DNA of 64,000 bases from Pachyseris speciosa (lineage: Eukaryota > Cnidaria > Anthozoa > Scleractinia > Pachyseridae), in NCBI GenBank assembly GCA_016490735.1, contig JAEMWC010000267.1:7501-71500 (forward strand). The letters run 5' to 3'. How positions within the stretch are numbered: the stretch's first letter is position 1; each line of letters opens with the position of its first letter. Below are positions 33,898 through 45,100 of this stretch, one piece after another. Below the pieces are notes generated by a model. It was not told the DNA's origin. It saw nothing but the letters and a program-made list of their open reading frames with translations, and ran no database searches. A program made the translations under genes and the position numbers.

Positions 33898-36340
33898 TGG
33901 TGCCAGAGTGCAGCGAAAATCCGCGCCTAGTGGAACCATCGAGCTTCAACTGATATCAACTTCCCATCGGTCGTAAAAAATCATTGATCGAATCACAAGA
34001 GAAAAGATGGCGAAATGCAGAACTCTGGAGATGGCTTGGACCTCATAAGATTTGAACCAAGAATGGCGTCGTTTCTGCCCGGTTCAGACGCCATACTTCA
34101 GCCGAGCCGAATCGAATTCAACGATAGGCCGACATAAATTAATTAATCCTGGCTGAATTGATTCAGACGCCGAACTTAGTTCGGCCGAAATACGAAGTAC
34201 ACATGTCACCTTCTTGATTTTGGCCCGTCTAGCCGACATTTTTTCTTCTGCAACACTCCTTTTTGCATGCTCTCATGTAAAAACGGCATGAAAAATACAT
34301 TAAAATGATTTATGCATTTGATTCGGTTCATGTGAAGTACGGCGTCTGAATCAAAGCCGGTCTACAGCCGTTCTTCGGCCGTTATTCCCGGCTGAGCCGG
34401 GCGGGATTAATTGCTCAGCAGATCTAAATTAAATCAGCCGTTCTGAATTGATTCAGACGCCGTGCTTCAAATGAACTTAATTCGTTGAATTCGATTCGGC
34501 TCGGCTGAATTACGGCGTCTGAACCGGGCCTTAGACGGTCCCTTGCACGACAAAGAGGACAGCGTGAAAGTTCAGTTAGCTACTTAAAGATGTGGGTAGG
34601 AGACAAAGGACTTGACGTCTTTGAAGGATTTCAGTTCGCAAAGCCTGAAGATGCAGCGAAATTAACGATCGTCATGAAAAAGTTCGAAGCATACTGCGCC
34701 CTGCGAAAACACCACATCATGGCTGCTTTGATGTTTAGTGAACGCCGACAATGAGAGTTTCGACTCCTTCGTTACTGATCTAAAGATTCTCGTGAAGGAC
34801 TGTGGCTATAAAGAGGAAGAACGAATGGTTCGCGACGCGATCGTTTTCCGTTGCAGGCTCACTAAAGTTCGTGAAAAGTGCCTCGATTTAGCCGACACGT
34901 TGGACCACGAGAAAGCTGTTGATATCGGTTGCAACCATGAAACTAATCTAACCAGCCTAAAAGAAGCTCGCTAAAGACGAAGATCCGACTGTGAATGCCC
35001 TAAACAACGAAAACCGTCAAACTCGGAGTTGTTGTCAGCAGTCAAATAGAGGCACAAACAAGCAAGACTCAGCAAAGACTGCTACAGATACAAAGAGCAG
35101 CAAACAAAACCGAAAAAAACCGAACGAGAAGTGCGGGAGGTGTGGTTACCATAGATCAAAAGAAGTCCATAACTTACAAAAAGTAGATGAACCAGAAGAC
35201 AGTGAAGATGATTCACCTCTCTTTGTTTACTCGGTTGGATCAGACTGTGTACCTGAGGATGAGAAATTCTACGAGACTGTCGAGGTACAGGATATCCAAG
35301 TTCGTTTCCAGCAAAAGCCAATGTTATCTCACTGAAGACCTACACCAACCTCAAGCGTGGACCCTTGCCACCCCTGAAAAAGACAAGAACTATGTTGATC
35401 TCCAAGCAAAAACTCAAACCCCATAGGAAAGTAGTGTTGGCCACTAAATACAAAGATAAGGTCGAAAATGTCAAATTCTTTGTTGTGGAATCTCAAGTGG
35501 AATCTGTGCTTAGTGGGAATGCTTGTATTAAGCTGGGTCTGTTCAAAAGAGTTTATCAGATGGCAATTCAAGAACTACCATCAAGCGAGTGGATTTGGAG
35601 GACTATCCAGAATTGTTCACAGGATTAGAATGTTTATCCGGTGCATATCACATAGAACTTGCAGAAGGAGCCGTGCCTGTAGTCCATCCCCCAAGGAAGG
35701 TACCAGTTCCACTGAGAGCAAACGTTATTGAGTAATGCAAAAGGATGGAAAAGCTATGAGTGATTGTACGTCAGGAAGAACCAACAGAATGGGTCAACTC
35801 ACTTGTGGTAGTACAGAAGCCTACAGGTGCAGTGAGACTGTGCATTGATCCTAGAGATTTGAATGCAGCTATGAAGAGATCCCATTAACCTATGAAGACA
35901 GATGATGAGGTGGCCAGCCGTCCTCAAGGTGCCAAACCTTTCAGCATCCTGGATGTCACAAGCGGTTTCTGGAAGCTAAAGTTAGACGAAGAGACTTCAT
36001 GTCTCTGTACATGCAACACTCCTGTTGGTCGGTGCAGGTTTAGAAGACTACCCTTTGGAGTGAAATGTTCACCAGAAGTCTTCCAAAGAACTATGGATCA
36101 GATGGTTGAAGATTTGGATGGCGTGGAGGTCATTAGGGATGATGTAATAGTGGCTGGAGATGATGAACGCTTGTAGACATTCCTGGAAAGAGCATCGAAG
36201 CAAGGTTTGAAGTTCAGGAAAGGGAAATCCAATATTCGTCAGACGCAAGTTCCTTATTTAGGACATTTGCTAACAGCAGAGGGTTTGAAGATCGTTCCCC
36301 AAAAGCTTGAGGCAATTCAAGAGATGCCAAGATGTGAAAC
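33898..36340 (+). pseudogene. Broken Ty3/gypsy element (primer site, gag, zinc knuckle, protease-RT part)
   Basis: TGGTGCCAGAG at 33898 resembles a primer-binding site. From ATG 34589 (WVGDKGLDVFEGF) gag-like sequence runs through several frames (for example 34738-34974), then KCGRCGYHRSKE, then reverse transcriptase with VRLCIDPRDLNAAMKRSH, an in-frame TAA, FSILDVTSGFWKLKL, RRLPFGVKCSPEVFQR and IRDD in place of the usual catalytic tetrad. Sequence resembling VPYLGHLLTAEGLKI ends it near 36335; RNase H and integrase are absent. A MITE (34077-34531) interrupts the leader. Several stops and frameshifts show it is dead and clearly older than the element at 20.1 kb. Confidence 0.8.
34077..34531. 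mobile_element. 455-bp MITE with TIRs, inserted in the broken Ty3 element
   Basis: The left end CCCGGTTCAGACGCC, continuing TTCAGCCGAGCCGAATCG, is mirrored by CGATTCGGCTCGGCTGAA and GGCGTCTGAACCGGG. Internal copies of GATTCAGACGCC and GGCGTCTGAATC make the interior partly repetitive too. The target duplication is not clear. Confidence 0.75.
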
Positions 36341-36900
36341 GGTTTTTTCTCGTTTTCCCTTGCGAGTCCATGGCAGTCACCATATAGAGCACAACTGATG
36401 CTGGATCGCTTGTTTTGTCCATACTGATCACCTTGTTCAAATTTCTCAGTCAGGTACTTCTTTTGCTGGTCCTTAAATCTACCGTCTACGGGAAGCATTT
36501 GAGTTGAGCGCCCAACCCTTTTGTAGCAAGTCATTAGAAGATGGCTGTTTTGCATCTGCCTCCAGCTCTGAAACAGCGTCGCATTGCCCCACAAACCTTT
36601 GACTATACTGAACAGCAGCTCGATCCAACAGAGTATCTCAGTCAAGAGCAACAGTAAAATGTTCTGACACGACCCTCATCGAGACAAGTGAAGATCGCCT
36701 CGTTACTTTCTTGATCTCCCATATTCAATGGTCCCTCTGGGTATCGAGCTGATGCATTTATGCGTCTCTCCCTGTCAGGTGGAAATACGCTTGAGTAAGA
36801 GCGAGTAACTCCAGCACGGGTCGGTAGCTCAGATGGGTATGGGCAATGTAATTTGTCTATAGGGATGAGTTTACTATTGCCGATACCATACGCCATCCAG
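36341..36900 (-). pseudogene. Degenerate protein-coding fragment of a multicopy family
   Basis: On the minus strand, one open frame (36896-36642) reads CPYPSELPTRAGVTRSYSS and later IFTCLDEGRVRTFYC. Downstream, other frames give ALNSNASRR and RFKDQQKKYLTEKFEQGDQY. The latter resembles the conserved end of multicopy cnidarian reading frames of unknown role that I recall only vaguely. At least two frameshifts are needed to join the parts. No catalytic motif is seen. Confidence 0.4.
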
Positions 36901-37034
36901 ACGAGTAGCCCCTCTTCCTTGTACTCGACATTATTATCAGATATGTATTATTATTCCCTTTCATCTAGCTTTAGGAAATCATTAGCAATTTTTGCACAAT
37001 GGACCTAGTACCCGGTATTCGACTATTGGGTCCA

Positions 37035-37300
37035 CTACAGAGAGTCGCTCTTAATTCTTCTTAGAGCTCCTATACCAGCGCATATCTTTCCACGTATATA
37101 CTTAATGTGAGTCTCAAAAGTAAGCTTTTTATCTAATAGAACTCCCAAACATTTATTGGAGGTTACAAGTGAAACCTTATTATTGTCAATAGAAATTGCA
37201 TTAGGTAAATCACCGGATTTATTATTCAAATTATATGTTGAACCAGTGAGCATTAGCTTAGTTTTAGAAGGTTGGAATCGCAGCAGCCGGATCCAGTAGT
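37035..37300 (-). pseudogene. LINE reverse transcriptase C-terminal fragment
   Basis: The minus frame contains LRFQPSKTKLMLTGS and NKCLGVLLDKKLTFETHI, then ICAGIGALRRIK, the pattern just after the RT catalytic region of CR1/L2-type LINEs. It stops at 37035, where intact elements would continue, and nothing upstream continues the domain. Confidence 0.75.
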
Positions 37301-37307
37301 GTTGCAT

Positions 37308-38329
37308 GTCTCAGCTCTTGTTTCTGCAGCTTCCGACGGAGAGCTGCATAGAAGCCACTATCTATAAACATCGCCACATACCGTCGATTTGTCAAGAAAG
37401 AACTCATATATGTCTCGTTTTGATTGCTTTCATATGGCACTTAAGCATTTATATGATTTTAGTTTTGGGCGCTCTTTTATTCCACCTCTAAAGATTACAG
37501 TTTTGTGTTTCTTGTAACTATGGGCTGCGATAACATTTCATTTCTTAGTGTGTGCGGTGTGACTGTAAGATTTGCATTTTCATTAACATTACTTTTGGAC
37601 TTCCACTGACGCGACGATTTATTGTTTGTGATAATGGTGAAAATACGGTGACAGTGCGCTTTTAAAACCCCTTATGTAAGCGTATTGTGCAATTATTCAT
37701 CTTCGATTTGGAACATGCAGATCGCTTCAGGACGACCAAGGTGCTAAGAACAAAACGGGGCCATTGGATTTGGCTTCGCTTTCATTTGTTCAAATGTTGT
37801 AGGGCTCTTGTACTTGTGAGGGTGAAATACATTATTACCGGTAACCCGGTAGTTTACATCCTACTAATTATAAAAATTCCTACTAATTGTTAAAATTCAA
37901 TAGTTATGCTTATAAAGTCCTACTGATCTTAAATGCTCTAGTGAGGGGTTTTCCGTTATTGTTCTGTTGCGTTATCCTGAAATTTGAGTGGGAAATTGTT
38001 TCTGTATGAGTCACTTTTAATGCTTAACTTTCTGTTTCTGATTCTCTTACTACCCCGGCCGTTACGACCGAAAGTGTGTAACTCAACACCTCCTATAGAG
38101 AGTTGTTTGCCACTGTATTTGGTTTAGCTATTTTTAAAAACTAGGGGCCATATTAGCCCTCACTCAATTTACTACTTCACTGATTCACCGACACTGCTGT
38201 AAAAATAATTATGACGAAGTTAGTATAACGAGATCTGAATTCCTTTCCATATTTTATTTTCACTATGGCATCATGTTCATCATGTACAGATGGTTGCACT
38301 GCCTCCTCTAATACATCGCATTTTTTCAA
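37308..38329. other. Intergenic, nothing recognised
   Basis: AT-rich; the short frames at 37306-37491 and 37687-37893 show no domain or splice structure. Confidence 0.4.
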
Positions 38330-38382
38330 TTACATTCAACATTAGAAGTTAAAGATATTGTGCATCAAATGGGAACTCGGAA

Positions 38383-38393
<11 letters not shown>

Positions 38394-38413
<20 letters not shown>

Positions 38414-38466
38414 CACGACCCTCCGTGATCTAGTCGGATGCTCTAACCACTGAGCTACTGGAGACT
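38394..38466 (-). repeat. tRNA-like head, copy 1 of the cluster
   Basis: AGTAGCTCAGTGGTTAGAGC D-arm, anticodon stem TCCGA around loop CTAGATC (AGA in anticodon position, formally Ser) and GGGTTCAAATCCC T-arm. The long variable arm expected of tRNA-Ser is missing and the acceptor has a mismatch, so this is a repeat head and probably not a working gene. Confidence 0.6.
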
Positions 38467-38713
38467 CTGTGGTGAGCAAGGGTGAAATGTGGGTATTGAC
38501 TAGAACTGCATCACGCAGTTACATAGTCAAATTTTAAACGACCATATATGACTAATAACTGCATCGCGCAGTCACATTAAGGCATATCGGCGATAGCACC
38601 TCGCTAACTGCATCACGCAGTCACATTAAGGCATATCAAAGATGCAACCAACCACCAAAGCGAGTAAATATAAGAGAAGTTAAAGATATTGTGCATCAAA
38701 TGGGAACTCGGAA

Positions 38714-38724
<11 letters not shown>

Positions 38725-38744
<20 letters not shown>

Positions 38745-38797
38745 CACGACCCTCCGTGATCTAGTCGGATGCTCTAACCACTGAGCTACTGGAGACT
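38725..38797 (-). repeat. tRNA-like head, copy 2 of the cluster
   Basis: Matches copy 1 over the cloverleaf region as far as I can see. Confidence 0.6.
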
Positions 38798-39048
38798 CTG
38801 TGGTGAGCAAGGGTGAAATGTGGGTATTGACTAGAACTGCATCACGCAGTTACATAGTCAAATTTTAAACGACCATATATGACTAATAACTGCATCGCGC
38901 AGTCACATTAAGGCATATCGGCGATAGCACCTCGCTAACTGCATCACGCAGTCACATTAAGGCATATCAAAGATGCAACCAACCAACCACCAAAGCGAGT
39001 AAATATAAGAGAAGTTAAAGATATTGTGCATCAAATGGGAACTTGGAA

Positions 39049-39079
<31 letters not shown>

Positions 39080-39272
39080 CACGACCCTTGGTTGCATCTT
39101 TGATATGCCTTAATGTGACTGCGTGATGCAGTTAGCGAGGTGCTATCGCCGATATGCCTTAATGTGACTGCGCGATGCAGTTATTAGTCATATATGGTCG
39201 TTTAAAATTTGACTATGTAACTGCGTGATGCAGTTCTAGTCAATACCCACATTTCACCCTTGCTCACCACAG

Positions 39273-39325
39273 AGTCTCCAGTAGCTCAGTGGTTAGAGCA
39301 TCCGACTAGATCACGGAGGGTCGTG

Positions 39326-39346
<21 letters not shown>
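39273..39346 (+). repeat. tRNA-like head, inverted copy of the cluster
   Basis: Same cloverleaf on the plus strand, followed by the T-run hairpin at 39346-39362. Confidence 0.6.
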
Positions 39347-39356
<10 letters not shown>

Positions 39357-40078
39357 TTCCGAGTTCCCATTTGATGCACAATATCTTTAACTTCTCTTAT
39401 ATTTACATTCAACATTGCTTGTGAAATCGACGACCCAAAAAACGAAGGCATAGAAAACCGACTACCTAGAAAATGATTCTAGGAGTTCGTGTTTCCTAAT
39501 AGGTCCTGTTTCGTCCTTCTTGGGACTCGTCACCATGGTGTAGCAAATTTAAATGACGCCAGCTTCAGTGAATGGGTCACTGTGCAATTCATTTGCGTTG
39601 GCACAGTTGTCCATGATTACAACCCTACTTTAACGAGTTTCAGTCATATTGTTGTCTCGCAAAGTCAACTTTTTTCACGTAGTATCAGCCTTGCATTTGT
39701 AATATTCTGGTTTATTTTTTGGCTGATTAGATCTTTGTAGATCCTGAGTAAACCAGCAGAATTTTCGTTGGCGGTCCTTTGCAGATTGCTTTTATTTCAC
39801 CGTATTTTGGGACCGTAGGTCTTTATAGATCCAATATGCTGTGTCTCTTTTACATGGTTTTGTCCATGTGTTTTAATGTTAAGATTGGTTTTGGCCAATC
39901 CACATTTTTCTTTGTGAGACGCCATCGTGACACTTTTGGAATCCTTGTTATCTGGGACACGTGGTGTGGCAACACGTGTGTCGGATGTCAAGAGAGTCCG
40001 AGGTAAGGAATTCGATATCGTGAATAGGTCACTATGCAATTTATTTGCGTTGGCACTGAAGCTGGAGTCATTTAAACT

Positions 40079-40134
40079 TGCTACACCATGCTAACGAGTC
40101 CCAAGAAGGACGAAACAGCTGTCCATGGTTGCAA
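40079..40134 (+). ncRNA. Hammerhead ribozyme-like motif (one core base changed)
   Basis: Stem I: ACCATG (40085-40090) pairs with CATGGT (40124-40129). Core CTAACGA (40091-40097; consensus CTGANGA, so G5 is A). Stem II: GTCC/GGAC with a 6-base loop. GAAA at 40112-40115. Stem III is the palindrome ACAGCTGT, then C at 40123 as the predicted cleavage position. All helices form; the G5 change should abolish or weaken cleavage. Confidence 0.65.
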
Positions 40135-40181
40135 CCCTACTTTATCAAAGTCAACTTTCTTCACGTAGTAAAAACGTAAAG

Positions 40182-40225
40182 CTTGTGATGAGGCCTAACA
40201 AGGCCGAAACAGCTGTCCATGGCTG
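40182..40225 (+). ncRNA. Second hammerhead-like motif, stem I lost
   Basis: TGATGA, then stem II GGCC/GGCC with a 6-base loop, GAAA, ACAGCTGT and C. The base before TGATGA is G instead of C, and the upstream strand does not pair with CATGGCTG. Confidence 0.5.
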
Positions 40226-40489
40226 CTAATGCTTGGGCTCAATCTTTGCTTTGGTAGATTTAAGGGGTAATGCCCGCTACCTTGTGGCCTTAGTGCCTTT
40301 TGAGTGGTTTCAGCTTACTTGATCACATTAATTTGTGAAGTATCCTTTCTTCACGTAGTATCAGCCTTGCATTTGTCATATGCGTATAGACACTTCTCTT
40401 AGCATATTAGTTGTTCATACCTCAAAACAAAACACTAGGTGAATCGACGTTTTCGTGTACGTGATGTTTCTCATCCAACATGGCGACCA

Positions 40490-41045
40490 TTAGGAGTTAT
40501 TTTCATTCTCGTCCCTCGAGTCTTCGCACCGTACTGCGCACGGTTGACGAAACGAGCGACTCTCGGAAGCCGAATAGGTTCACGATTCTGATTGGCTTTT
40601 TCAAACAATTCAAATAAACGGAAGTAAAACAGAACCCTTACCCGGCGCTGAACCATAAAGGATGCGCAGTTGAGCCGGAAGTGTTATATTTTCGGACTTC
40701 CAAATCCATAATTATTACAGGGAAATGGTTATGAAGCCCGGCAAACATCAAGGAGCAAAACAAACAGGACAAGATTTATGTTGGAAGGTCGATGACCGTG
40801 CACATCTTTTGTTTTGCATTCATGTGCTATGCATTACCCGGCGGGTTATTTGCATTAACACGCGTAGCCTCCAATCGTTATTTCTGCACGGTCGACCCCC
40901 AAAATATAGCAAAGAAACACATATAACAGAGAACTTTGAAGGGGTTCCTCTATTAACTATGCCAGATCGGAAGTTTCCAGGGTCGTTTAATTCGTTTCCC
41001 GACCGCTAGTCAAGGGGAACGAGGATCCTGGGTACGAGGTTGGAG
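40490..41045. repeat. Copy of the 33455-33800 repeat, directly upstream of POP4 exon 1
   Basis: It ends GGGTACGAGGTTGGAG about 185 bases before the proposed POP4 start codon, so the POP4 promoter region adjoins or includes this repeat. Confidence 0.7.
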
Positions 41046-41230
41046 TTATTTTTAGAGTGCGCTTGCGCAGAAACGCCGGAAGTGAGCACGACGACAAAGA
41101 AAAAGAGAAATGGACATTAGACTCGGATTTCCACCGGAAGTGGAATTGTCAAAGATGTATGAGACAGTTCGTGACGAATACACCACCGGATAACGCAGGA
41201 TATGGATCTGGGTCGAGAAAAAATTCAATA

Positions 41231-42107
41231 TGGTGGACAACGTGAACTCCTCGAGAGTGGTGGAAGGTGTGTAAAAATGGCTGTACTTAGTTCAAACATC
41301 AGTGTACCATCTTACAATTCAGAATTGAGATACAGGGAGATTTATTTTCTGATTTAATTTGTATAACTGGCAACAAGCTGTTCAGGTTTACAGCATTGAA
41401 ATAGCACATTCGTTTCGTTAGACAGGACGGTAGCCGGTCGTTTCGCTAACGTCCAGGGACCAGTTGCTCGAAGCATGGTTAGCGCAAACCCGGGTTAAAT
41501 ACCATGACAACCGATAGGTTTTAATACATCTTAACCAATGGTTAGCGCTAACCATGCTTCGAGCAACTCGGCACAGTTCGCTAACGTACAGTCAATGTTT
41601 ATAGTGAAAGTAGATCAGTTAATACACCTTCAACGGATGATTATGATGAACATTTATTCGTGAAGTTGATCTTGCAAAGATGTGCAAATTTGGTCAAGGT
41701 TTGCAAATCAGCGTTCGATTGACAAAGCGCTAGGTAACGTTTGGGACCTCTTGTTGCTACCAAGCGAATCCGCCGTAAAGAAAGAGAAAGAGGCCAGGCT
41801 CACAACTATTGCAATCAGGCTAGTTTCTGATAGAAAACTTTCTAGGTTTCAGGGTTGGCGTAGTGGTGAGAGCGCTCGCCTTCCACCAATGTGGCCCGGG
41901 TTCAATTCACCGGACTCGGCATCATAAGTGGGCTGAGTTTGTTGGTTCTCTACTCTGTTCCGAGAGGTTTTTCTCCGGGTACTCCGGTTTTCCCCTCTCT
42001 CCAAAAACCAACATTTGATTTGATTTGATGTATTTAGAGTTAATTTGATTTGAAAATTGTAAAGCGCCATTGATCTGTATTTGTAAATGGTGCTATATAA
42101 GTAATAA

Positions 42108-42144
<37 letters not shown>

Positions 42145-45100
42145 GAGTGCAACACAAGTGTTATCGAAACATTCAGAGGAAGCTGTTATGTATGACAATT
42201 GCGAGATATCTGCTGCAAACTTACTGAAATCATGTTCACATCTTAATGGCCCAGTGCCTGCACACTGAATTTTAAATAACTGCAAAATCCTTTTATTTCT
42301 AGGTCCAGTAAGTGTGTAACAAGCTTTGTAAATAAATAAAGGAAACCAACGAAATGTCTCAGTACGTTAGCGAACTGAATGTTAGCGAAACGACCGACAC
42401 TCGATAGGACATTAGAAAATCAAAAATCGCTGATCGGAAATCTCGTTGATAAGTCGATAGCGATATTTGTCGTATCTGTCAATCGATTAGTTTAATTTAA
42501 TCTCAAATTTATATAATTATCACAAAATGTTTAGGAATGGTTTTTTTATTTTAATCGATTTCCATTGACATCATGCGAACTTATGTTAAGAGACAACGTC
42601 AATTTTTGGAATAGCTGCCCATAAACTTAAATTAACACAAACAAGCTGTTTGTGTGTTCTACAATATAATGGAAAACCATATTACTACGCTGAGAGCACA
42701 CAACATTCATTAACCCATTGGCGCCCGTGCAGACCAAAACCGGCCACACAAGACTCCCATGCTTCAAAACATTGCAACTTTCTCAATCGCACAAATATTG
42801 CCTTAACTGTCAGTTGTGAGCACGAAATGGAATGTCCTTTAAATTTGGATATCCAATAAATGCAAGAAACGTAGCGATTTTTACCAAATATGGCGTTTTG
42901 AGTTTGGATGAGAACGAAACTGACCGTTTTTAACGTCAAAGAGAGACCATGAAAATGCCCCTTTTTTGCCTTTATGTTTTCTAAAGAAATCATCATAGAA
43001 AAACCAAACTTTAACCATCATAACAAAATTCAGTCCTTGTTCTAGCTTAGAAATGACTTTTTTTGTTCATATTCTTCTCCCGAGCATAGATACAGCATTT
43101 TGTTACAGTGCATTTGGGCCTTTCTGCCATTTTCAACACCTCGACCACATTGCATGCTGGGAAATAACGAGAATTTTTGACAGCGCCCGTTGCTTACCCA
43201 AGTTCTTTCACATATAAACTAAGTCTACAGCCACTCCGACCTACCGCCAAAAATTCCTGCTTGTGGTCATCTTCAGTGCTCACAAATTCCAAAATATGCA
43301 GCGGTAGGTTGAGAAATTCATCAATAGTCAAGTCCCAAAGGTACTAAGTGTCTGACCGACCAAATTCCCAGTTCATTGAGTAACAAGCAAAATTCGACAA
43401 CAAAGTACATCACCTTGCTCGTTTCTTTGAGAGAGTGGACTCTTAGCTACCGTCACGCTTAATGATGCTCATCAGGCAGCCACTAAAGATGAAAAATAGT
43501 TGTAAAGTAAGCAAAAGTCGCAAGCAAACTGAACTTGGGACGATGTTGTAGCTCCACAGATGAAAAATAGCTACGTCAGAATGATGTTTTCAGAAACCTT
43601 GAGCCTCCAGTGCCTTAGGACAGCACCACTTTTCCATGGGAGTTTCAATAAAGAGTCACAAAATGCTATGGATCGTTTATAGGTGGAAATTCACTCTGAA
43701 AACGTAAAAACGGCTGGGCGCCAATGGGTTAAACATGCAGGGATTTAGTGTACTCTCAATGGCTTTAAAAAATGCAAAGCCAACAATATTTCCTCTTTAT
43801 CAAGAGTTTGATTTGATTTTGTTCGATTGTTTTGGTGGTTCTGTCCGTTCCATTCCAGTGGTTTCAGTTTTTTTTTTTTAACTTTATTTAAGTGTCATAT
43901 AACTTTAGCAGGGTGTTGCTAATTGGGGACACTATAACATAAATAACAAAAAATAATCAGTTGTTCAGTTGTTCCGCTGGTTTCAGTGGTTTCATTCTGG
44001 GTTTTAGCACGTGCTGTATAATAAATCTGTATAACTGTAGCCTTGTTCCCTATATTGCTTTTCCTCTTTTGATACTTTTTGATTGAAATTGAACTCTAAC
44101 AACCAAAAAGTCGACTTAAGTCAATAATCAAGAAAAATCTTATGTTCGATTTTGATTGATTTCCGATATTTGTTGATTGATTGATATCAATTTGTATCAA
44201 CAACGATCGATTTTTATCAACTGTCAGAATTATCGATACATTATGTCCTGCATTAGATCAACTGATAAGTATTTTTGACATAGTCTACAAGGGTTATGTA
44301 CTCTTAGAATTGTAAATGTTTCATGCATTCTTTAAACTTATTTTATTGCCTTAGTATTTCTATTATGGTACATTTTTGTGATCTTGATGTAATTGAGCTG
44401 ATGCACCATAGGTTTTTGAAGTAAACTGTCCATCTCTCTATCTCAACTGAGTCATTGTTGAATTTATTTATCTGCTAATTGGGTTTTGCTAACTCTTGAC
44501 TTGGTGACAGCAAGACTTATGCTACGTGATTGTTGTGGTTTTCTATGTAGGATCACTGTACTGTGACCTTCCAGAGCATGTAAAACACAATTTGGGACAA
44601 CATGGCCTCCAGGTAATAATTATAGTCCAAGTGTTTCTGTGCTGCTCACAGGAAGTTGAATTGTTAATACAATGTAAATTAAATAGTAGATGGGACAGTT
44701 GTATCTGATGTAGTTCGCTGTTCTGCTGCGCTATTATGGTGAACCTCAGACCAGACTTTACTTTGTTGATATTAGCATACATAATTGAGACATGAAATAA
44801 GGGCTATATTAATGTAATGCATCTTGTTACAGACCACTCTAAAATGGCTGACGTTTCACTCAACATAGATACAATATTAAGAGGACTTTGAATTTATTGC
44901 TTGCTGGTCACATGATTTTTCAGGTCATCTAATTCTTGAAAGGCTGCAGGCAATATCCTTCTGATAATGTAAAGGAAGGCACGCATAAGTAGTCAAAACC
45001 AGAGAGAAGTGGTGAAAACTGTAATGAAGGGTATAGTGCATAAAAAATACAGCAAGAGATTGAAAAGGAAGTTATTGTAAAATCCTAGTGAGCTACTTTG

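Larger units (their letters stand above)
38344..39402. repeat. Cluster of tRNA-headed repeats: two tandem full copies, one partial copy and one inverted copy
   Basis: Unit 1 starts at 38344, unit 2 about 331 bases later, and unit 3 about 335 bases after that but is cut at about 39088; a full copy in the opposite orientation follows (39089-39402). Each full unit has a tRNA-like head, a hairpin (CTCGGATTTTTTTCCGAG) and a body with three quasi-palindromes of the type ACTGCATCACGCAGT. Both outer ends are the same AGAAGTTAAAG terminus. The 14-mer TTACATTCAACATT flanks the whole cluster (38330-38343 and 39403-39416), so it behaves as one insertion. Copies look nearly identical, indicating recent amplification. 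Confidence 0.85.
39490..40390. mobile_element. Penelope-like element terminal repeats with hammerhead-type motifs (degenerate)
   Basis: GCACTGAAGCTGGAGTCATT, TTCACGTAGTA, GTATCAGCCTTGCATTTGT and TGCAATT(C/T)ATTTGCGTTGG recur in direct and inverted copies across the block. Hammerhead-like cores occur at 40079-40134 and 40182-40225 on the plus strand and 39500-39549 on the minus strand. Tandem hammerheads in LTR-like repeats are known for Penelope-like elements. No reverse transcriptase lies in this block. Confidence 0.55.

Noticed and set aside
38394..38466. Functional tRNA-Ser gene
   Set aside because: No long variable arm, acceptor mismatch, and four near-identical head copies (one cut short) inside a mobile cluster.
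38344..39402. CRISPR-like array
   Set aside because: Units are about 330 bp with tRNA-like heads and a target duplication; this is a eukaryotic genome.
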